A stretch of DNA of 64,000 bases from assembly GCF_026230175.1 (NCBI RefSeq), contig NZ_CP104208.1, forward strand, positions 2,232,001 to 2,296,000, written 5' to 3'. Shown here piece by piece: positions 59,087-64,000 of this stretch. The stretch's first letter is position 1; the number at the start of each line of letters is the position of its first letter. The notes beneath the pieces are model-generated. The model ran no database searches. It saw only the letters and a list, made by a program, of their open reading frames with translations, and was not told the origin of the DNA. Made by a program: the position numbers and the translations under genes. Source of the DNA: Desulfovibrio mangrovi. GTDB lineage: Bacteria; Desulfobacterota; Desulfovibrionia; Desulfovibrionales; Desulfovibrionaceae.

Positions 59087-60997
59087 ATGGCGAACGCATA
59101 TCAAACCACCCTGCCCGCCCTGCTGCTGAAGAACGCCCGGGAACGCGGCACGCGCACGGCCATGCGCGAAAAGTATCTGGGCATCTGGCAGGCTTTTTCC
59201 TATCAGGAATATCTGCAGGTCACCTCCGAATTCGCCGCAGGCCTGAAGCAGTTCGGGCTCGGCAAGGGTGACGCCATTGTCATCATCGGCGACAACCGGC
59301 CCGAATGGCTGTGGGCCCAGTTGGCCATACAGGGCATCGGCGGTTACTCGGTGGGCCTGTATCAGGACTCCCCCGCCGAGGAGATCGGCTACATCTTCAA
59401 CCTTTCCGAAGCCAAGCTCGTGGTGGCCGAAGATCAGGAGCAGGTGGACAAGGTGCTTTCCATCCGGCACGAGCTGCCGCACCTGCGCCACATCGTCTAC
59501 CACGACCCCAAGGGACTTGCCGCATACGATGCCGAGGGACTTGTCTCCTTCGATCAGGTGCGCGAAGCCGGACGCGCCGACGCCGCCCGCTACCCGGAAT
59601 GGGCAGAAGCCATCCGGCCCGACGACCTTGCGCTGGTTGCCACTACTTCCGGTTCCACGGGCAGGCCCAAGCTGGCCATGCTCTCACACGCCAACCTGCT
59701 TTCCATGGCCTGGAACCTCGGCCAGTCCGATCCCAAGAAAGAGTCGGACGAGTTTGTCTCCTTCCTGCCGCTGGCATGGATGGGCGAACAGATGATGGCG
59801 GTCGCCTCCGCCCTGCTCTTCGGCTTCTGCGTGAATTTTCCCGAAGAGCCGGACACCGTGCAGGAAAACATCCGCGAGATCGGCCCCCACCTCATTTTCT
59901 CACCGCCCCGCGTATGGGAGAACATGGCGGCCAAGGTGCGCGTGCGCATCATGGAGACCACTCCCATCAAGCGCCGGCTCTTCAACCTGCTCATGCCGCT
60001 GGGCCTGCGCCATGCGGAAGCCGTGCTGAACAAGAGGAAACCGGGCATGCTGCTCTCCCTCGCCAACCGGATTGCGGACCTCTGTCTGTTCAGCGCCCTG
60101 CGCGACCGCATGGGCTTTTCGCGCATCCGCTCGGCATCCACAGGGGGCGCACCGCTGGGACCGGATACCTTCACCTTCTTCCACGCGCTGGGCATCAATC
60201 TCAAGCAGATCTACGGTCAGACGGAAATCGCGGGCATATCCTGCATCCACAAGGACGGTGACGTCAGCTTCGACACCGTGGGCGAGCCCATTCCCGAAAC
60301 CGAAATCATGATATCCGGCGCTGGCGAAGTGCTTTCGCGCAGCCCCGCCGTTTTCATGGGCTACCTGAAAAACGAGGAAGCCACGGCGGAAACCCTTGAG
60401 GACGGCTGGCTCAAGTCCGGCGATGCCGGGTACTTCAAGGAAAATGGCCAGCTCGTCATCGTGGACCGCCTGAAGGACGTGATGACACTGAAGGACGGCA
60501 CGCGCTTCTCGCCGCAGTTCATCGAGAACAAGATCAAGTTCTCCACCTACGTGCAGGAAGCCGTGGTCATAGGCCGCGACCGCGACTACATCACGGGCAT
60601 CATCTGTCTGGACGGCGACATTGCCGGACGCTGGGCCGAACAGCAGCAGATTTCCTACACCACCTATCAGGACCTTGCATCCAATCCGCACCTCTACGAC
60701 CTGATCGCGGACGAGTTGCAGTCCATCAACGACACCCTGCAGCAGGGCACAGCCATCCGCCGCTTCGCCCTGCTCTTCAAGGAACTGGACGCGGACGACG
60801 GCGAACTGACCAGAACACGCAAGATACGCCGCAAGGTCATAGAAGATCGCTACGGCGACCTCATCGCCTCGCTCTACAACGGCGCGGGCACCATGAACCT
60901 GACGGCACGCATCCGCTACCAGAACGGCACGGAGCGCACCATGTCCGGCCCCATAGCCATACGCGAACTCGGCACAGCCCGTACGGAGGCACGCTAA
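59087..60997 (+). CDS. AMP-forming long-chain acyl-CoA synthetase family ligase
   Basis: 636-residue adenylate-forming enzyme. The ATP/AMP loop VATTSGSTGRPKLAMLSH is near residue 185. Other motifs are FLPLAWMGEQ, IYGQTEIAGISC (A5 region), LKSGDAGYFKENGQLVIVDRLKD (A7/A8) and a C-terminal lysine region GELTRTRKIRRKVIEDRY. It activates a carboxylic acid to the CoA thioester. It lies between livG and livH (three bases after livG and a one-base overlap with livH), so it belongs to the transporter operon. That suggests the imported compound is a carboxylic acid activated on entry. Confidence 0.9.
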   Translation: MANAYQTTLPALLLKNARERGTRTAMREKYLGIWQAFSYQEYLQVTSEFAAGLKQFGLGKGDAIVIIGDNRPEWLWAQLAIQGIGGYSVGLYQDSPAEEIGYIFNLSEAKLVVAEDQEQVDKVLSIRHELPHLRHIVYHDPKGLAAYDAEGLVSFDQVREAGRADAARYPEWAEAIRPDDLALVATTSGSTGRPKLAMLSHANLLSMAWNLGQSDPKKESDEFVSFLPLAWMGEQMMAVASALLFGFCVNFPEEPDTVQENIREIGPHLIFSPPRVWENMAAKVRVRIMETTPIKRRLFNLLMPLGLRHAEAVLNKRKPGMLLSLANRIADLCLFSALRDRMGFSRIRSASTGGAPLGPDTFTFFHALGINLKQIYGQTEIAGISCIHKDGDVSFDTVGEPIPETEIMISGAGEVLSRSPAVFMGYLKNEEATAETLEDGWLKSGDAGYFKENGQLVIVDRLKDVMTLKDGTRFSPQFIENKIKFSTYVQEAVVIGRDRDYITGIICLDGDIAGRWAEQQQISYTTYQDLASNPHLYDLIADELQSINDTLQQGTAIRRFALLFKELDADDGELTRTRKIRRKVIEDRYGDLIASLYNGAGTMNLTARIRYQNGTERTMSGPIAIRELGTARTEAR

Positions 60998-61884
60998 TGG
61001 AATATTATCTTCAGCTTGCCATCAACGGACTGGTGGTCGGCTCCATCTACAGCCTTGTGGCGCTGGGCTTCGTCATCATCTTCAAGGCGACCAAAGTGGT
61101 GAACTTTGCGCAGGGCGAAATGGTCATGGCAGGAGCCTACGTCTGCTTCGCACTCACCGTGCAGTATCAGCTGCCCTTCCTGCTCTCCTTTCTGCTCACG
61201 CTGGGCTTTTCGCTGGTGCTGGGCATGGCCGTGGAACGCATGGTGCTCAGGCCGCTCATCGGCGAACCCATCATCTCGGTCATCATGGTCACCATCGGCC
61301 TTTCCTCCATTCTCAAATCGCTGGTGCAGGTCTTCTGGGGCACACAGATCCGCGTGTTTCCCCCCATCCTGCCGCAGGAGCCGTTCATGGTCTTCGGGCT
61401 GCCCGTAGCGCCGGTCTACATAGCCGCCTTCGTCCTGTGCCTGCTGCTCTTTGCAGTGTTCTCGCTGTTCTTCAAATATTCCTCCGTGGGCATCGCCATG
61501 CGCGCCACGGCGTATGACCAGCAGGCCGCGCAGTCCATGGGCATCGGCATCAAGAACATCTTTGCGCTGTCGTGGTGCATCGCCGCCGTGGTCTCGTCCA
61601 TCGGGGGCATCATTCTGGGCAACATCAACGGCATCAACTCCCAGCTCGGGCATCTCGGACTCAAGGTGTTCCCTGCGGTGATCCTCGGCGGGCTGGACAG
61701 CCTGCTCGGCGCGGCACTGGGCGGCCTGATCATCGGCGTACTGGAAAACCTGTGCGAAGGGGTTGCCCGCGAGCTGCTGAACCTCGGCGGCGTGAAGGAA
61801 GTGGCCTCATTTGTGGTGCTGGTCGTCATCCTCATGATCAAGCCGCACGGCCTGTTCGGAACCGAAGAAATCGAGAGAGTGTAA
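60997..61884 (+). CDS. livH: Branched-chain amino acid-type ABC permease LivH
   Basis: 295-residue permease with about eight membrane segments. LivH motifs are NGLVVGSIYSLVALGFVIIFKATKVVNFAQGEMVMAGAY at the start, GIAMRATAYDQQAAQSMGI and LKVFPAVILGGLDSLLGAALGGLIIGVLE. The ATG overlaps the TAA of the ligase gene. livM follows after one base. Confidence 0.94.
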   Translation: MEYYLQLAINGLVVGSIYSLVALGFVIIFKATKVVNFAQGEMVMAGAYVCFALTVQYQLPFLLSFLLTLGFSLVLGMAVERMVLRPLIGEPIISVIMVTIGLSSILKSLVQVFWGTQIRVFPPILPQEPFMVFGLPVAPVYIAAFVLCLLLFAVFSLFFKYSSVGIAMRATAYDQQAAQSMGIGIKNIFALSWCIAAVVSSIGGIILGNINGINSQLGHLGLKVFPAVILGGLDSLLGAALGGLIIGVLENLCEGVARELLNLGGVKEVASFVVLVVILMIKPHGLFGTEEIERV

Positions 61885-61885
61885 C

Positions 61886-62929
61886 ATGCAGAACTGCGGT
61901 CTCTTCTTCACCTCATACAACGGCGAAAAGCAGCTCTTTGCTTCCGGCTTCCAGAAGGTCTGCCTCGGCCTCTTCATGGTTGCCATGCTTGCCGCACCGC
62001 AGGTGCTCAACCTGTACCATGTCTCGGTGCTCAACCTGATGATGATCTCCGTCATCGCCGCCGTGTCGCTGAACCTGCTCACCGGCGTGTGCGGACAGAT
62101 GTCGCTGGGCCACGGCGCGTTCGTGGGCGTGGGAGCCTATGTCTGCGCGGCGCTGGCCGCCAAGGGGCTGCCCTTTGTGTTCTGCCTGCTGGGCGGCGGC
62201 TGCGTGGCAGCCGTGGTGGGCATGTTCTTCGGCATCCCCTCGCTGCGGCTCAAGGGCATCTACCTTGCCATTTCCACGCTGGCTGCGCAGCTCATACTGG
62301 AATACCTGTTCCTGCACATGGACTTTCTCACCGGCGGGGCCAACGGCATGGCCGTGGATTCGCCCTCGCTGTTCGGCTTCGCCTTCAATTCAGACACGCG
62401 CATGTTCTACCTCATCTTCGCCGTCACCACTCTGTGCGTGCTGGCCGTGAGCAACATCGTGCGCACCCGTTCCGGCCGTGCCTTCGTTGCCATACGCGAC
62501 TTCTACCAGTCTGCGGAGAACGTGGGCGTGGACCTCTTCCGGTTCAAACTGCAGGCCTTTGCCACCAGTTCGTTCCTTGCGGGCGTGGCTGGCGGTCTGT
62601 GGGCCTACTACACCATGTACATCACGCCAGAGCAGTTCTCCATCGCCCTGTCCATCAGCTATCTGGCCATGATCATCATCGGCGGCATGGGTTCCGTGCT
62701 CGGCTCCATCCTCGGCGCGGTGTTCCTCACCCTGCTGCCCGAGGCCCTGAACATGCTGACCTCGTTCATAGGCAGCTACGCGCCGGATATCAGTTCCATG
62801 ACAGCCCCGCTGAAGGAAGGCGTATTCGGCTTGACACTCATCCTGTTCCTCATCTTCGAGCCGGAGGGACTGGTGCGCAAATGGCGGCTCATCAAGGCGT
62901 ATTGGAAGCTGTATCCCTTTGCCTACTAG
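61886..62929 (+). CDS. livM: Branched-chain amino acid-type ABC permease LivM
   Basis: 347-residue second permease with about ten membrane segments. Motifs are SLNLLTGVCGQMSLGHGAFVGVGAYV, GVDLFRFKLQAFATSSFLAGVAGGL and YLAMIIIGGMGSVLGSILGAVFL. The N terminus carries about 25 extra hydrophilic residues before the first segment. A small inverted repeat TGTGCAC-CC-GTGCACA (62966-62981) lies between this gene and livJ and may adjust relative expression. Confidence 0.94.
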   Translation: MQNCGLFFTSYNGEKQLFASGFQKVCLGLFMVAMLAAPQVLNLYHVSVLNLMMISVIAAVSLNLLTGVCGQMSLGHGAFVGVGAYVCAALAAKGLPFVFCLLGGGCVAAVVGMFFGIPSLRLKGIYLAISTLAAQLILEYLFLHMDFLTGGANGMAVDSPSLFGFAFNSDTRMFYLIFAVTTLCVLAVSNIVRTRSGRAFVAIRDFYQSAENVGVDLFRFKLQAFATSSFLAGVAGGLWAYYTMYITPEQFSIALSISYLAMIIIGGMGSVLGSILGAVFLTLLPEALNMLTSFIGSYAPDISSMTAPLKEGVFGLTLILFLIFEPEGLVRKWRLIKAYWKLYPFAY

Positions 62930-63015
62930 CAGGACCCGGGAACGGCACAGACTACAAGGAAACAATGTGCACCCGTGCACATCACATTAATCAGCATGGA
63001 GAGGAGTAAACGACC

Positions 63016-64000
63016 ATGAAAAGAATCATGATGACGATGGCGCTGGCCACCGCCATGTTTCTGGCAACCACGATGGTGGCAACAGCGGCGCTGAAGGTCG
63101 GTGTGCTCTCCGACCTTACCGGTCCCACGTCCAGCGTGGGCGTGCCCTACGCGCAGGGCGTGAAGGACTGCATTGCGCACGTGAACGCCAACGGCGGCGT
63201 GAACGGCGAGCAGATCGAGATCATTCAGGTGGACTATGCCTACAACGTGCAGCAGGCCCTTTCCGCCTACAAGCGTTTCATGTCCGAAGGTATCGTGGCC
63301 CTGCAGGGCTGGGGTACCGGCGACACCGAAGCGCTGGTAAAGTTCGTCTCCCGCGACAGGATTCCGGTCTTTTCGGCCTCCTACTCGTCGCACCTGATGG
63401 ACCCCTCCGCAGCCCCGTACAACTTCACCGTTGCGCCCGATTATTCCACGCAGGGCCGCGCCGGACTCAAGTACATCAAGGACTCCTGGAAGGAAGCCCG
63501 CCCCCCGCGCATCGCCTTCGTGTATCCCGACAAGCCCTACGGCCACGTGCCGCTGCCCGCCATGAAGGAATACGCCGTCGAACTGGGCTTCGAAGTCACC
63601 GGTGACGAAATCCTCGACCTGAAGGCCATGGACGCCACCCCGCAGGTACTGGCCCTGAAGCAGCAGAAGCCCGACTTCGTCTGGGTGGGCGGCACCACCC
63701 CCAGCACAGCCGTATTGATGAAAGACGCCAGCAAGCAGAACTTTGGCGGCACGTTCCTCGTGAACATCTGGGGCAACGATGAAAACCTGCACCAGATGGC
63801 TGGAGCCGCCTGCGAAGGCAACCTCGGCATGCAGGCCGCTGCAGTCTACGGGCAGGATGTCCCCGGCATGGCACTCATCAGGGAACTGACCAAGGACCAG
63901 CCCCAGATGACCCACTACATCCGCGGATTCGTCTCCACGCTGGTCATGGTGGAAGGCATGAAGATGGCCGCAGCCAACGGTGGCGTGAACGGCGAAAGCA
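63016..64000 (+). CDS. Branched-chain amino acid-type ABC substrate-binding protein (cut by window edge)
   Basis: The open frame from ATG 63016 (GAGGAG 14 bases upstream) runs off the right edge after 328 codons. Signal peptide MMTMALATAMFLATTMVATA is followed by the Type 1 binding fold: LKVGVLSDLTGPTSSVGVPYAQGVKD, VNANGGVNGEQIEIIQVDYAYN and AYKRFMSEGIVALQGWGTGDTEAL. It is the solute receptor of the LivGHM transporter. The binding-pocket sequence differs clearly from the stand-alone binding protein at 52290. Confidence 0.9.
   Translation, partial: MKRIMMTMALATAMFLATTMVATAALKVGVLSDLTGPTSSVGVPYAQGVKDCIAHVNANGGVNGEQIEIIQVDYAYNVQQALSAYKRFMSEGIVALQGWGTGDTEALVKFVSRDRIPVFSASYSSHLMDPSAAPYNFTVAPDYSTQGRAGLKYIKDSWKEARPPRIAFVYPDKPYGHVPLPAMKEYAVELGFEVTGDEILDLKAMDATPQVLALKQQKPDFVWVGGTTPSTAVLMKDASKQNFGGTFLVNIWGNDENLHQMAGAACEGNLGMQAAAVYGQDVPGMALIRELTKDQPQMTHYIRGFVSTLVMVEGMKMAAANGGVNGES

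Overview
The window looks like a chromosomal segment of a sulfate-reducing bacterium of the Desulfovibrionaceae. The main reason is a complete qrcABCD operon (positions 3656-8415), which encodes the periplasm-facing menaquinone reductase typical of sulfate reducers that carry periplasmic cytochrome c3. An aldehyde:ferredoxin oxidoreductase operon, a rhodanese-ferritin fusion and many c-di-GMP and two-component proteins fit the same lifestyle. The backbone is moderately GC-rich with strong third-position bias. That bias creates long antisense shadow frames, including one of about 4.1 kb across qrcBCD.

Layout, left to right. Positions 1-434 hold the first 81 codons of a tyrosine recombinase running off the left edge beside tRNA-Ser(TGA), so an integrated element probably lies to the left. 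Positions 546-8545 hold a hybrid histidine kinase, rfbC, a hairpin-rich gene-free stretch and qrcABCD. Positions 8733-17622 hold a gate-type membrane protein, a PilZ protein, rnhA, the ferredoxin-AOR-TPM operon, a phosphohexomutase and hflKC. Positions 17779-18891 hold a candidate structured RNA on the minus strand and a divergent S24-type regulator that lacks the usual serine. Positions 18912-28888 hold a TetR-controlled RND efflux operon, a FapA/DUF342 protein with a degenerate HD-GYP response regulator, and a DUF362 / rhodanese-ferritin pair.

The most unusual region is 29054-38856. An intact tRNA-Pro and tRNA-Thr(GGT) are followed by five further copies or scars of tRNA-Thr sequence, with a sixth site represented only by the associated hairpin. 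Most carry one of two recurring terminator hairpins. They separate one- or two-gene cassettes: a Hsp90-like ATPase/PD-(D/E)XK nuclease, trmJ, a kinase-like/methyltransferase/zinc-ribbon protein, a flavin split-barrel protein plus an Rrf2 regulator, a DUF1294 protein and a DedA protein. The first cassette is bracketed by a perfect 68-bp direct repeat of the tRNA-Thr 3' part. No recombinase gene lies between the copies. I read this as serial accretion of small passengers at one tRNA gene.

Positions 38871-57271 return to ordinary backbone: a possible nuclease-fold protein, a diguanylate cyclase, a thioesterase, a three-gene envelope operon (PD40 propeller with a CGNCH motif, glycine-rich coiled-coil protein, lipoprotein), phoA and a YibE/F protein, a GNAT acetyltransferase, an HD-GYP response regulator, a binding protein/histidine kinase pair, mdaB and a degenerate receiver. 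Positions 57646-64000 carry a branched-chain-amino-acid-type ABC transporter operon (CBS-ACT protein, livG, acyl-CoA ligase, livH, livM, livJ) in which an acyl-CoA ligase sits inside the transporter genes. The livJ gene is cut by the right edge.
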